NCBI RefSeq assembly: GCF_004137345.1
Contig: NZ_SDWV01000018.1
Coordinates: forward strand, 42,526 to 106,525
Length of the DNA stretch: 64,000 nt
Reading direction: 5' to 3'
DNA from: Nocardioides zhouii
Lineage (GTDB): Bacteria; Actinomycetota; Actinomycetes; Propionibacteriales; Nocardioidaceae
The position numbers were made by a program, and so were the translations under genes. A model generated the notes under the pieces. The model was not told where the DNA came from and did no database searches. It saw only the letters and a program-made list of their open reading frames with translations. Positions 19,143 to 28,036 of this stretch are shown one piece after another (position 1 is the first letter of the stretch; each line of letters begins with the position of its first letter).

Positions 19143-19529
19143 TCAGCCCGCGATGCTTGCCTGGTAGGCAGAAGCATCCATAAGCCCCTCGACCTGGGAC
19201 GGGTCGGACACGCTGACCTCGAAGAGCCAGCCGGCCTCGTACGGGTCGCTGTTGACCAGCTCGGGGGTCGAGTCGAGCGATCCGTTGGTCGCAACCACCT
19301 CGCCGGTGACCGGCGCGTAGATGTCGCTGACCGACTTGGTGGACTCGAGCTCGCCGCACGTGTCGCCCGCGGTGACGCTGTCGCCGACCTGCGGCAGCGA
19401 GACGTACACGATGTCGCCGAGCGCATCCTGGGCGAAGTCGGTGATGCCGACCCGGACCGAGCCCTCCGCGTCGCCGGGGCTGCGGACCCACTCGTGCTCG
19501 CTGGTGTACTTCAGGTTCTCGGGATACAC
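19143..19529 (-). CDS. gcvH: Glycine cleavage system H protein
   Basis: 128 residues. Its lipoyl arm carries the aminomethyl group from GcvP and then delivers it for the T- and L-protein steps. The lipoylated lysine is K65 in LESTKSVSDIYAP. The start EHEWV and the end EAGWLFEV are typical. The GTG start has AGGAGG about 11 nt upstream. Separated from gcvP by four genes, the same split seen in mycobacteria. Confidence 0.96.
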   Translation of the reverse strand: MYPENLKYTSEHEWVRSPGDAEGSVRVGITDFAQDALGDIVYVSLPQVGDSVTAGDTCGELESTKSVSDIYAPVTGEVVATNGSLDSTPELVNSDPYEAGWLFEVSVSDPSQVEGLMDASAYQASIAG

Positions 19530-19582
19530 GATCGGGCTCCTCCTGCAGTCGAGCTGGCGTGGGGGTGGGACTGACCGGCAGG

Positions 19583-20359
19583 CTACTGGCCCGTGCCGAG
19601 CTCCGCATACTCAGGTCGTGACGGGTCGCGCACGCTGGTCACCTCGACCGTCTCGACGTCCTCGATCTTCACCGTGGCGCCGTCCAGGGCGAACGTCTCG
19701 ACCGGACCGCTGGAGAAGGTGAGCGCCGTGCGCAGCAGGTGCGGGTCGCCGATCACGTCCAGCACGTACGGCGACTCGAGCAGCCGCCCGTCGAGCTCGA
19801 TCCCGCCGACGGCGTCCTCGAAGGAGCTGTTGGCACCCAGCCGGATCTCGTCGCCGAACTCCATCGCCTCGGCGCCGGCCGTACGCAGCTCCTGCACCGT
19901 GTCGAGCAGGGCACCGACGCTGACGCGGCTCGTGGACTCGGTGATGGTCACGCGCAGGCCCTGGCCGGACACGGGCACCAGTCCGGCCACGATGTTGAGC
20001 GTACGGACCCGCTGCTCCGCCTCGTCGAGCGCCGCGGCGCGGCGCGTGCTCTCGTCGAGGAGCTCGTCGCGGCGGGCATCGAGCCGGTCGACCTCGCGCC
20101 TGGCCCGCTCGGCGGTGCCGGTGAGGCCGTCGAGCACCTGGATCAGCTCGTTCTCGCGCAGCCCGGCATAGGTGTCGTTGGCCGCGGTGTCGCGCACCTG
20201 GACGACGAAGCCGAAGCCGAGCACCGCCAGCAGGACCGCCACCACCGCCTGCCGTCGCGACGGCTGGGTGACGGCGCGCCGCATCCGCCCCTCGGGCGGC
20301 CCGTCGTCGGTCCCTCGGTGACGGGACGGGGCGTCGGGCGGGGACAGCGGGTCAGGCAT
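19583..20359 (-). CDS. DUF881 family protein (Rv1825-like)
   Basis: 258 residues: a charged N-terminus, one transmembrane helix (about 37-54, QAVVAVLLAVLGFGFVVQV), a coiled coil (ELIQVLDGL... EAEQRVRTLN), then a DUF881 alpha/beta domain with GQGLRVTITES and the LLDTVQELRTAGAEAMEFGD segment. Known from other actinobacteria next to pgsA2; role undefined, probably envelope or division related. It starts inside the small basic gene (8-base overlap). Confidence 0.88.
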   Translation of the reverse strand: MPDPLSPPDAPSRHRGTDDGPPEGRMRRAVTQPSRRQAVVAVLLAVLGFGFVVQVRDTAANDTYAGLRENELIQVLDGLTGTAERARREVDRLDARRDELLDESTRRAAALDEAEQRVRTLNIVAGLVPVSGQGLRVTITESTSRVSVGALLDTVQELRTAGAEAMEFGDEIRLGANSSFEDAVGGIELDGRLLESPYVLDVIGDPHLLRTALTFSSGPVETFALDGATVKIEDVETVEVTSVRDPSRPEYAELGTGQ

Positions 20360-20684
20360 GGAACACGTGCCTGCGGATCGCGGCGACGTTGGAGAAGATC
20401 CGGATGCCGAGGACGACCACCACTCCGGTGGTCAGCTGAGCACCGACGCCGAGCTGGTCGCCGAGGTAGACGATGGCCGCCGCGATGACGACGTTGCTCA
20501 CGAAGGAGACGACGAACACCTTGTCGTCGAAGATCCCGTCGAGGTAGGCGCGAAGCCCGCCGAAGACCGCGTCGAGGGCGGCCACTACGGCGATCGGCAG
20601 GTAGTTCTGGAGGGCCAGCGGCACGTCGGGGGCGAACACCAGCCCGGCGATGATGCCGATCAGCAGACCCAGCGCAGCGATCAC
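20352..20684 (-). CDS. Small basic membrane protein (DUF1290, Rv1824-like)
   Basis: 110 residues with three hydrophobic segments (IAALGLLIGIIAGLVF, VVAALDAVFGGLRAYL, VVSFVSNVVIAAAIVYLG) and a basic C-terminus. The DUF1290 'small basic protein' family almost always sits between two DUF881 genes, as here. GTG overlaps the upstream DUF881 stop (GTGA). Function unknown. Confidence 0.9.
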   Translation of the reverse strand: MIAALGLLIGIIAGLVFAPDVPLALQNYLPIAVVAALDAVFGGLRAYLDGIFDDKVFVVSFVSNVVIAAAIVYLGDQLGVGAQLTTGVVVVLGIRIFSNVAAIRRHVFHA

Positions 20685-21565
20685 GGCGCGCTTCCCTCCC
20701 CTTCTTGCACGCCGGCGGGATCGGCGTTGAGCTCGATCACATCACGCAGCGGTCGCTCGGGAGCAGCCGGCAGGCGGATGTCGTCGACATTCTCCGACGA
20801 ATACAGGGTGTCGAGGAGGTCGACGAGGCCGAACCAGGTCTGGCCCTCGCTGGTCTGGAGCAGGCGCGCCTCCAGCGTCCGGGGATCGCCGATCGCCGAC
20901 ACCACGTACGGCGCGAGGACGGGCCGGCCGTTGACGTGGACCGCCCGGCCGGTGTTGCGGATGCCACCGAGCACGTTGAGCCGCTGGTCGTTGATGGCGA
21001 TGGCCTCGGCGCCGGCCGCCCAGAGGCCGTCGACCAGCGTGGCGAGGTCCTCGTCCCGGATCTCGGTGTCGACGTCGATCCCGGGCCGGTTGTCGATGGT
21101 GAAGCGGACCCCCGGCCCGTGGACGGGCGCGAAGCCGGTGTTGAGCTCGGCCCGGCGCACCCGGGTCGAGAGGTCCTCGAGCTGCCCCTGGACCACAGTG
21201 CTGTTGCTCGCCACGTCCTGGTTGGCCCGTGTCACCTCACCCACGTCGCGCTGGAGGTCCGCGAGCTGGCCGCTCTGCGCCTCGATCCGCTCGATGAGGG
21301 CAGCCCGGCTCAGCTCGTCGACGCCGGCCTCGCGGTTGGTCTGGGCGACGACCACCGCGGCCATGACGCCGAGGACGGCCACGGCCACCAGGCTCACCCA
21401 GTGCGGCCTGGCCCGCGGGACCACGCTCTCCCCCGCGGCCGCCCGCTTCTGGGCGACGTGGGCGTAGTCCTCGTCCATCGACCGCGCGGTGATGAGCGTC
21501 AGCAACGGGGTCGTGACGTGCTCGGGCAGCGCGTGCTCGGGTGGCCGCTCTCGGGTGTCAGCCAT
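20681..21565 (-). CDS. DUF881 family protein (Rv1823-like)
   Basis: 294 residues from ATG 21565. Same plan as its paralogue: cytoplasmic N-terminus, transmembrane helix near 58-77 (VSLVAVAVLGVMAAVVVAQ), coiled coil (LIERIEAQSGQLADLQRDVG), then the DUF881 domain (GPGVRFTIDNRPG, LVDGLWAAGAEAIAINDQRL). It overlaps the pgsA2-like gene by 8 bases and the small basic gene by 4, so the pgsA2-DUF881-DUF1290-DUF881 set is tightly coupled. Confidence 0.88.
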   Translation of the reverse strand: MADTRERPPEHALPEHVTTPLLTLITARSMDEDYAHVAQKRAAAGESVVPRARPHWVSLVAVAVLGVMAAVVVAQTNREAGVDELSRAALIERIEAQSGQLADLQRDVGEVTRANQDVASNSTVVQGQLEDLSTRVRRAELNTGFAPVHGPGVRFTIDNRPGIDVDTEIRDEDLATLVDGLWAAGAEAIAINDQRLNVLGGIRNTGRAVHVNGRPVLAPYVVSAIGDPRTLEARLLQTSEGQTWFGLVDLLDTLYSSENVDDIRLPAAPERPLRDVIELNADPAGVQEGEGSAP

Positions 21566-22157
21566 GGTCGTTCGCCGGCGACGTACGCCGTGGGGTGTCG
21601 CGCAGGAGGGTGCGGACCTGCCAGGCGTACAGCACGCCCGCCCACCAGTAGAGGCCGATCCCCCACCACGCGAAGGCCCAGCCGAACGTACGGGCGAGGG
21701 TCGCGACGATGCCGTCGCCCTCGCCGAGGAGCAGCAGCGGGAAGGCGTAGAGGAGGTTGAAGGTGGCGGCCTTGCCGAGGAAGTGGACCGGGAGCGCGGA
21801 GAAGCCGCGGGTGCGCAGGATCGGCACCAGCCCCCACAGCAGCAGGTCGCGCAGCGGCAGCGCGAGGGCCACCCACCACGGGATGATGTCGCGCAGGTAG
21901 AGGCCGATGACGACCGCGAGGATGTAGAGGCGGTCGGCGACCGGGTCGAGGATCTCGCCGAGCTTGGAGAACTGGTCGAGGCGTCGCGCGAGCCAGCCAT
22001 CGAGGTAGTCGGTGAAGCCCGCGACCATCAGCACGACCAGGGCGATCGCGTCCGCCTCCGGGCCGAGGACGAGCCACAGGAAAAGGGGTACGCCAGCAAG
22101 CCGCACCACACTGATGATGTTGGGCACGGTCCAGATGCGGGACGCTTCCTCGGACAC
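21558..22157 (-). CDS. pgsA2: CDP-alcohol phosphatidyltransferase (PgsA2-like)
   Basis: 199 residues with about six hydrophobic segments. The family's catalytic motif is complete: D50, D53-G54, A57-R58, G67, D71, D75 (in FTDYLDGWLARRL through EILDPVADR). It transfers a phosphatidyl group from CDP-diacylglycerol to an alcohol, possibly glycerol 3-phosphate; the exact acceptor of the PgsA2 branch is uncertain. Heads the DUF881 operon. TAGGGT lies 7 nt before the GTG start. Confidence 0.88.
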   Translation of the reverse strand: MSEEASRIWTVPNIISVVRLAGVPLFLWLVLGPEADAIALVVLMVAGFTDYLDGWLARRLDQFSKLGEILDPVADRLYILAVVIGLYLRDIIPWWVALALPLRDLLLWGLVPILRTRGFSALPVHFLGKAATFNLLYAFPLLLLGEGDGIVATLARTFGWAFAWWGIGLYWWAGVLYAWQVRTLLRDTPRRTSPANDHG

Positions 22158-22164
22158 GCCTCAG

Positions 22165-22170
22165 ACCCTA
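22165..22170 (-). promoter_or_regulatory. Leaderless -10 hexamer of the pgsA2 operon
   Basis: TAGGGT on the minus strand, 7 nt before GTG 22157. It may drive the whole run down to gcvH. Confidence 0.55.
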
Positions 22171-22199
22171 TCCAGCACGATGGTGCTCAGCGTGCAGGC

Positions 22200-23264
22200 T
22201 CAGCGGGCGTCGACGCTCGGGACGTCGTGGTGGGCCGCGTCGCGGATCTCCCCGACGAGCTCCTCGAGGACGTCCTCCAGCGTGACGAGACCGACGACCT
22301 CGCCGTCACGGCGTACGACCCGGGCCATGTGCGCGCCCTTGACCTGCAGGCTCTCGAGGGCGTCGTGGAGCAGGTCCTCGGGGTGCACGGTGGCGAAGGG
22401 CCGGATCCACTTGTCCTCGATGACCCGCGAGCGCTTGTCGTCGTCGGACTCGAGGGCGTCCTTGATGTGGAGGTAGCCCAGGAGCGCGCCGTCGGGCGTC
22501 GCCACCGGGAACCGGCTGAAGCCCGTCGCGGCGCACACCGCCTCCACGTCGGCCACGGTGGAGCCGGGCGCGACGGTCGCGAGCGTGTCGGGCGTCATCA
22601 GGATCGACTCGACGGACTTCTCGGTGAAGCCGAGCGCGCCGGCCAGCCGGTCGTACTCCTCGGCCTCGATGAGCCCCTCGCCGCGGGACTCCTCGACGAG
22701 CGCGGCCACCTCCTCGCGCGTGAAGCTCGAGTGGACCTCGTCCTTCGGCTCGATGCGCAGGAGCCGCAGGACGCCGTTGGCGACCATGTTCATCCCGGCG
22801 ATCACCGGACGCAGCACGGTGACGACCACCATCATCGGCGGGCTGAGCACCATCGCGGCGCGGTCGGCGCCGGCGAGGGCGATGTTCTTGGGAACCATCT
22901 CGCCGAGGACGACGTGGAGGTAGACCACGATCGACATCGCCACCACGAAGGAGACCGGGTGGAGGAAGTTGTCGGGCAGGCGGGCGGCGTGGAAGAGCGG
23001 TTCGAGCAGGTGGGCGACCGCGGGCTCGCCGATGGCACCGAGGCCCAGCGAGCAGACGGTGATGCCGAGCTGGGCGCCGGCCATCACGATCGAGATGTTC
23101 TCCATCGCGCGCAGCGTGGTGCGGGCGGCACGTGACCCCTGCTGGGCGTACGGCTCGATCTGGCTGCGACGGGCCGCGAGCAGGGCGAACTCGGCGCCCA
23201 CGAAGAACGCGTTGAGCGCGAGCAGCACGACGGCCAGGACGACGCCGAAGAGGTCACCGTTCAT
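22200..23264 (-). CDS. CNNM/CorC-family membrane protein with CBS pair, short form
   Basis: 354 residues: an N-terminal DUF21/CNNM membrane domain (about 1-175, with FVGAEFALLAARRSQIE and VVLGEMVPKNIAL) and two CBS domains (about 205-340, ending LVTLEDVLEELVGEI). It lacks the C-terminal CorC_HlyC domain that its upstream neighbour has. Such proteins are linked to Mg2+ efflux or sensing. The ATG lies inside the end of the upstream paralogue (11-base overlap), so the pair is co-expressed and may form heteromers. Confidence 0.9.
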   Translation of the reverse strand: MNGDLFGVVLAVVLLALNAFFVGAEFALLAARRSQIEPYAQQGSRAARTTLRAMENISIVMAGAQLGITVCSLGLGAIGEPAVAHLLEPLFHAARLPDNFLHPVSFVVAMSIVVYLHVVLGEMVPKNIALAGADRAAMVLSPPMMVVVTVLRPVIAGMNMVANGVLRLLRIEPKDEVHSSFTREEVAALVEESRGEGLIEAEEYDRLAGALGFTEKSVESILMTPDTLATVAPGSTVADVEAVCAATGFSRFPVATPDGALLGYLHIKDALESDDDKRSRVIEDKWIRPFATVHPEDLLHDALESLQVKGAHMARVVRRDGEVVGLVTLEDVLEELVGEIRDAAHHDVPSVDAR

Positions 23265-24627
23265 CGTCGGCCTCCTGGCTGGAGGTCAGGTCGTCGCTGG
23301 CGACGATCCGCAGGTCGAGGCGATCGATGCGCAGGCCGTCCATCCGCTCGACGGTCAGGGTCACCAGCCGCTCACGTGGCTCGTGGGGGTCGGTGCGGTC
23401 GGGCACCGGGACCTCGACGCGATCGCCCGGCTCGGGGATCTTGCCGAGCTCGCGCATCACCAGTCCGGCGACGGTGTCGTAGTCCTCGTGGTCGGGCAGC
23501 GCGACGTCGGTGACGTCCTCGACCTCGTCGGGGCGCAGCAGGCCCGAGAGCGTCCAGCTGCCGTCGCGGCGCTGGCGGATCCGCGCACCCAGGCGGTCGT
23601 GCTCATCGGAGATGTCGCCGACGATCTCCTCGACCACGTCCTCGAGGGTCACGATGCCCGCGTGGCCGCCGTACTCGTCGAGCACGATGGCCATCTGGAA
23701 GCCGTCCTGGCGCAGCAGCGCGAGCAGCGGGTCGAGCCGCAGGCTGTCGGGCACGACGACCGGGCGCACCATGACGTGCTTGATGCGGGTCGTCGAGCGC
23801 TCGTGGACCGGCACGGCGACGGCGTGCTTGACGTGCACCGTGCCGACGACAGTGTCCTCGGCGTCGAGCACCGGGAAGCGCGAGTGGCCGGTCTGGCGGG
23901 CGAGGTCGATGACCGACGAGACCCGGTCGCCGTCCTCCACCGTGGTGGTGCGCACCCGTGGCGTCATGATCTCGCCGGTGGTGCGGGTGCCGAACTCCAC
24001 CGAGCGCTCCACGAGCTCGGCGGTGTCGGCGTCGAGCGTGCCCTGGTCGGCTGAGCGCTGCACCAGCGAGGCGAGCTCCTGGGAGCTGCGGGCCGAGCGC
24101 AGCTCCTCCTGGGGCTCGATGCCGAGGCGTCGCACGATCGCGTTGGCCGAGCCGTTGAGCGCCCGGATCGGCCCCTTGGAGAGGGCGGTGAAGCCGCGCA
24201 TGAAGCCCTGGGTCGTACGCGCGGTCTCGAGCGGGCGGGCGATGGCGATGTTCTTGGGCACCATCTCGCCGAAGATCATCGTCACCACGGTGCCGACCGC
24301 CAGCCCGATGGCGAGCGACAGCGGGACCACGACGCCGTCCGGCACGCCTGCCGCGCCCAGGGGGCCGTCGATGAGGTCGGAGATCGCCGGCTCCGCGAGG
24401 AAGCCGATGGCCAGGTTGGTCACGGTGATGCCGACCTGCGCGCCCGAGAGCTGCGTCGACAGGGAGCGGAGGGCCAGCTGGACGCCGCGGGCGCCCTCGT
24501 CGCCCGCGGCTGCGGCGCGCTCGACGCTCGGGCGGTCGACGGTGACGAGGGAGAACTCGGCGGCCACGAACAGGCCGCACGCGGCCACGAGGGCCAGCGA
24601 GACGAGCAGCAGGAGGAGGGGGGTCAC
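23254..24627 (-). CDS. CNNM/CorC-family membrane protein with CBS pair and CorC_HlyC domain
   Basis: 457 residues from GTG 24627. DUF21/CNNM membrane domain (FVAAEFSLVTVDRPSVER, IFGEMVPKNIAIARP), CBS pair (about 220-340), and a C-terminal CorC_HlyC domain (DGSWTLSGLLRPDEVED onward). The frame is open to GTG 24723, but that codon directly follows a TAGTCT hexamer and would precede any transcript made from it, so the shorter form is preferred. Likely role: magnesium/divalent ion homeostasis, by family. Divergent from the sulfatase gene. Confidence 0.88.
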   Translation of the reverse strand: MTPLLLLLVSLALVAACGLFVAAEFSLVTVDRPSVERAAAAGDEGARGVQLALRSLSTQLSGAQVGITVTNLAIGFLAEPAISDLIDGPLGAAGVPDGVVVPLSLAIGLAVGTVVTMIFGEMVPKNIAIARPLETARTTQGFMRGFTALSKGPIRALNGSANAIVRRLGIEPQEELRSARSSQELASLVQRSADQGTLDADTAELVERSVEFGTRTTGEIMTPRVRTTTVEDGDRVSSVIDLARQTGHSRFPVLDAEDTVVGTVHVKHAVAVPVHERSTTRIKHVMVRPVVVPDSLRLDPLLALLRQDGFQMAIVLDEYGGHAGIVTLEDVVEEIVGDISDEHDRLGARIRQRRDGSWTLSGLLRPDEVEDVTDVALPDHEDYDTVAGLVMRELGKIPEPGDRVEVPVPDRTDPHEPRERLVTLTVERMDGLRIDRLDLRIVASDDLTSSQEADDER

Positions 24628-24723
24628 GACGCGCACCCGACGATCAGTGCGGTCGTGCGGGGACTTTGACTTCCGTCCATGGCGCTGCGGGAGGTTCCTT
24701 TGTCTGGGCGGCGGCGAAGCCAC

Positions 24724-24729
24724 AGACTA
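24724..24729 (-). promoter_or_regulatory. -10 hexamer of the CNNM operon
   Basis: TAGTCT on the minus strand, about 97 nt before GTG 24627. The same hexamer faces the other way at 24792, giving a symmetric divergent promoter region. Confidence 0.4.
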
Positions 24730-24791
24730 CCGGTCGGTGGCACCTTCGACCCACTCGTCGTGTCGCTTTGGGAAGCCGGCCCTCGGGCACC

Positions 24792-24797
24792 TAGTCT
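24792..24797 (+). promoter_or_regulatory. -10 hexamer of the sulfatase-permease pair
   Basis: TAGTCT about 62 nt before ATG 24860, leaving a leader with a GAGGAAA ribosome-binding-like element. Confidence 0.4.
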
Positions 24798-24859
24798 GGC
24801 CCCACATCGGGGGCGCGTCATCCGGACCCTCCTGGTCAGGGGCGAGGAAATAGACCTAG

Positions 24860-26380
24860 ATGCGAGCGTGGGCCCAGTCGATCACGGCCGCTCTCCTGGT
24901 CGTTCTCGTCGCCACCCTCGCGACGGTCACCGCCAATGGCGGATCGCAGGCGGCGTCCACGTCGGCGGGCTCGGTGCGGATGGTGCAGACGACGCAGGAC
25001 CCCACAGGATCCGCTGACGACCGCCCCAACCTGGTCTTCGTCCTCACGGACGACATGCGCGACGACGACCTCGACCACATGCCGATCACGCGCCGCCTGT
25101 TGGCCGACCAGGGGATGGAGTTCACCGACGCCATCTCCCCGCACCCGCTGTGCTGCCCCGCGCGCGCCCAGCTCGCGACGGGCCAGTACGCCCAGAACAA
25201 CGGCGTGCAGCACAACCGCGGCGTCCACGGCGGCTTCCAGGCGCTCGACCCCACCCAGGAGGCGAGCTCGTGGTTCACCGACGCCGGCTACCTCACCGGC
25301 TTCGTGGGCAAGTTCCTCAACGGCTACGGCCCCCGCGACGAGCGGCCCGCGGGCTGGTCGCGTTGGGACGCGCTGACCCGCGGCGTCTACGACTACGTCA
25401 ACTTCTCCATGACCGGCGACGGCGAGCCGCACCGCTACACCGGCAGCTACATCACGTCGGTCATCGAGGACCACACCAACCGTGCGGTGCGCGACTTCGC
25501 CGCGGCAGGTGACCCGTTCGTCCTGTACGCCTGGCACCTGGCACCGCACTACCGGATCACGCCGGAGGGCGGGCGCGGCCTTCCGCCCGCCGCCCCGCAG
25601 GACAAGGATCTCTTCCTCGACGAGCGGCCGTCGGCCTTCGACGACCCCGCCTTCGACGAGGCCGACGTCAGCGACCAGCCGGCGTACCTGCGCCACCTCT
25701 CCCCCGTGTCCCGCGACGAGGTCGCCGCGGAGAACACCGCCCGGCTGCAGGCGCTCCAGGCCGTCGACCGCGCGGTCGGTTCGCTCATCGAAACGCTCGA
25801 CGAGGAGGGCGTGCTCGACGAGACCTACATCGTCTTCTCCTCCGACAACGGCTACTCGATGGGCGAGCACCGCTTCATCGGCAAGGACGTGCTGACCGAC
25901 GAGGCGCTGCAGGTCCCGCTGCTGGTGCGCGGCCCGGGCATCGCGCCGGGGTCCACCTCCGACCTGCCGGTCACGCTCGTCGACCTGCCGGTCACCTTCG
26001 CAGCGCTGACCGGCACCTCGCCGCAGTGGCAGGTCGACGGGACGTCGCTCGCGCCGACGCTGCGCGGCGAGGACCAGCCCTTCCGCGACACCACCCTGAT
26101 CCAGACCGGTCGCACCCTCGGCGACGGCTGGTCGCACCGCGGCGTACGCACGGACCGCTACCTCTACGGCACCGACGGCAGCGACGGCTTCCTCTACGAC
26201 CGCCTCCTCGACCCCGACGAGATGGTCAACCGCATCGACGACCCGGCGTACGCCGCGGTCCAGTCCGCCCTCGAGCTGCGGCGCACCGAGCTCGTCGAAT
26301 GCGCAGGCTGGACCTGCAACCAGGACTTCGGCCCCCTGCCCGAGCCGCTGCCCGAGCCGCTGCCCGACCCGTCATCCTGA
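24860..26380 (+). CDS. Secreted sulfatase (formylglycine type)
   Basis: 506 residues. A signal-peptide-like start (residues 1-32, SITAALLVVLVATLATVTA) is followed by the sulfatase core. RPNLVFVLTDDM (55-66) supplies metal-binding aspartates. The CxPxR motif is C98-C-P-A-R102, so C98 should be converted to formylglycine. FSSDNGYSMGEHR supplies late DN/H metal ligands. The C-terminus ends in a short PEPL repeat. It would hydrolyse a sulfate ester outside the cell; the substrate is unknown. No formylglycine-generating enzyme gene is in the window. The permease gene follows 5 bases after the stop. Confidence 0.88.
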   Translation: MRAWAQSITAALLVVLVATLATVTANGGSQAASTSAGSVRMVQTTQDPTGSADDRPNLVFVLTDDMRDDDLDHMPITRRLLADQGMEFTDAISPHPLCCPARAQLATGQYAQNNGVQHNRGVHGGFQALDPTQEASSWFTDAGYLTGFVGKFLNGYGPRDERPAGWSRWDALTRGVYDYVNFSMTGDGEPHRYTGSYITSVIEDHTNRAVRDFAAAGDPFVLYAWHLAPHYRITPEGGRGLPPAAPQDKDLFLDERPSAFDDPAFDEADVSDQPAYLRHLSPVSRDEVAAENTARLQALQAVDRAVGSLIETLDEEGVLDETYIVFSSDNGYSMGEHRFIGKDVLTDEALQVPLLVRGPGIAPGSTSDLPVTLVDLPVTFAALTGTSPQWQVDGTSLAPTLRGEDQPFRDTTLIQTGRTLGDGWSHRGVRTDRYLYGTDGSDGFLYDRLLDPDEMVNRIDDPAYAAVQSALELRRTELVECAGWTCNQDFGPLPEPLPEPLPDPSS

Positions 26381-26385
26381 TCCAC

Positions 26386-27471
26386 GTGCCTGAGGTCCTC
26401 CACCCGCTCGTCGTGCAGGTGCTCCCCGTCGCGGTCTTCCTCCTCGCGATCACCGTCACCGCCGAGATCGCGCAGCTGGCGGGCGTCTTCGACGTCGCGG
26501 CCCACGCGATGGCCCGCCGCGCCCGGCACCGCGTCGTGCTGCTGTGGCTCCTCTTCGCGCTGCTCGCCGTGGTGAGCACCATCGTGATGAGCCTCGACAC
26601 GACCGCCGTCCTGCTGACGCCGGTGGGCCTCGCCATCGCGCGCCAGACCGGCATCGCGCCGATGCCGTTCGCGCTGACCACGCTCTGGGTCGCCAACACC
26701 GGGTCGCTGCTGCTGCCGGTCTCCAACCTCACCAACCTGCTGGCGGTGCACCGGTTCGAGGACCTCGGTGCGAGTCACGGCGACTACGTGCGCACCGCGG
26801 CGCTCCCGGCGATCACTGCCATCGTCGCCACGCTCGTGCTGATCGCGATCCTCCAGCGGCGGGCGCTGCGCGGGACGTACGCCGTCGACCCGCCGGCCGA
26901 GCCCCACGACCGGGTGCTGCTGGTCATCGCCGGCGTGGTGTCGGTGGCGATCGGTCCGCTCTTCGCCGTGGGCGTCGAGCCGGCCGTGGTGTCGGTCGCA
27001 GCGGCCGCCGTGCTGCTCATCGCCACCCTGTGGCGGGCCCCGGGACTCCTGCGGGAGGTCCGGCCGCCGTGGCTGATGGCGGGCGCGTTCCTGCTGGTCG
27101 CCGGGTTGCTGCGGGCGGCGCAGACCGAGGGTCTCCTCGACTGGCTGGCGCCTGCGGTCGGCACCGGCACCCGCCCCATCGACCTGCTCCACCTCTCCGG
27201 TGCCTCCGCGGTCGCGGCCAACCTCGTCAACAACCTCCCGGCCTACCTCGTCGTGGAGCCCGCCGCGTCGGACGACGTACGCCGCCTCGTCGCGACGCTG
27301 GTCGGCGTCAACGCCGGGGCACTGGTCACGCCGTGGGCCTCGCTCGCCACGCTCCTCTGGCTGCAACGCTGCCGCTCGGCCGGGCTGCAGGTGCCGCTGC
27401 TCAGGCTCGCCGGCTGGGGCGCGGTCTGCGCTGTCGTCTGCGTGACGGCAGCGACACTGACGATCCGCTGA
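26386..27471 (+). CDS. ArsB/NhaD-type (ion transporter superfamily) permease
   Basis: 361 residues with about ten hydrophobic segments. Two family half-site motifs are seen: LLLPVSNLTNLLAV (about 106-119) and the matching AANLVNNLPAYLVVE near 283-297. They identify the ArsB/NhaD/SLC13-like fold, where Asn-rich hairpins bind the ion. The GTG start lies 5 bases after the sulfatase stop without a clear ribosome binding site, so coupling is likely. By context it might export or import sulfate or a released anion; arsenite is also possible. The substrate is inferred only. Confidence 0.8.
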   Translation: MPEVLHPLVVQVLPVAVFLLAITVTAEIAQLAGVFDVAAHAMARRARHRVVLLWLLFALLAVVSTIVMSLDTTAVLLTPVGLAIARQTGIAPMPFALTTLWVANTGSLLLPVSNLTNLLAVHRFEDLGASHGDYVRTAALPAITAIVATLVLIAILQRRALRGTYAVDPPAEPHDRVLLVIAGVVSVAIGPLFAVGVEPAVVSVAAAAVLLIATLWRAPGLLREVRPPWLMAGAFLLVAGLLRAAQTEGLLDWLAPAVGTGTRPIDLLHLSGASAVAANLVNNLPAYLVVEPAASDDVRRLVATLVGVNAGALVTPWASLATLLWLQRCRSAGLQVPLLRLAGWGAVCAVVCVTAATLTIR

Positions 27472-27481
27472 CTGTCGCGGA

Positions 27482-27985
27482 TCAGGAGTTGCGCGACCGG
27501 CCGGCCAGGACGGCGCGCGCCTCGGCCGACAGCTGTGGGTGATCCACCAACCCTTCGATCACCTGACGGCCCTTGCCCTGCTCGATGCGGTTGCCGATGC
27601 GGTTGACCGGACGGATGAACGAGATCCGCGTGCTGCCGAGCGACTCGTCGGACAGGAAGGACAGCAGGTCGTCGTAGTGCTCGCGCACGGCCACGTGGCT
27701 CAGCACGTGGGAGAGCATGTCCGGGTAGTCGCGGTCGAGGTGATCGAGCAGCACCGGAACCGCCCGGGCGCGCGCGTCCGGGTCGCGGTAGAGGTTCCAC
27801 GGCGAATCCACCTCGACGCCGATGGCGGCGAGGTCCGCGACGACGGGCTTCTCGACCTCTCGCAGGACGGCGTGCTCCTCGTCCGCAGCGGCCTCACGTT
27901 CTCGCCGACGAGCCTGGTGCTCAGGATCGGCTTCCAGCTCGGCGATCAGCTCACCCGCCGTGATGCCTGCCTGCCGCTTGCCCAT
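27482..27985 (-). CDS. Hypothetical protein, 167 residues
   Basis: I do not recognise the family. The N-terminal third is very charged (AELEADPEHQARRREREAAA). The C-terminal two thirds look all-helical, with repeats of about 30 residues (AVPVLLDHLDRDYPDMLSHV, then VAVREHYDDLLSFLSDESLG, then QGKGRQVIEGLVDHPQLSAE), suggesting a small HEAT-like fold. The ATG has GAGGGGG upstream and a TAGGAT hexamer about 27 nt before it. Convergent with the permease and divergent from the dehydratase-like gene. Confidence 0.7.
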   Translation of the reverse strand: MGKRQAGITAGELIAELEADPEHQARRREREAAADEEHAVLREVEKPVVADLAAIGVEVDSPWNLYRDPDARARAVPVLLDHLDRDYPDMLSHVLSHVAVREHYDDLLSFLSDESLGSTRISFIRPVNRIGNRIEQGKGRQVIEGLVDHPQLSAEARAVLAGRSRNS

Positions 27986-28011
27986 GAATGCCCCCTCGTC
28001 ACCGTGCCGCG

Positions 28012-28017
28012 ATCCTA
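28012..28017 (-). promoter_or_regulatory. -10 hexamer of the 167-residue hypothetical gene
   Basis: TAGGAT on the minus strand. Expected start near 28005 gives a leader of about 20 nt carrying GAGGGGG. Confidence 0.45.
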
Positions 28018-28036
28018 GGCACGCCGGCGGCGTCGG

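Noticed and set aside
24628..24723. Longer start for the CorC_HlyC membrane protein
   Set aside because: The GTG at 24723 immediately follows the likely -10 hexamer and would not be in the message; the added residues are not family-like.
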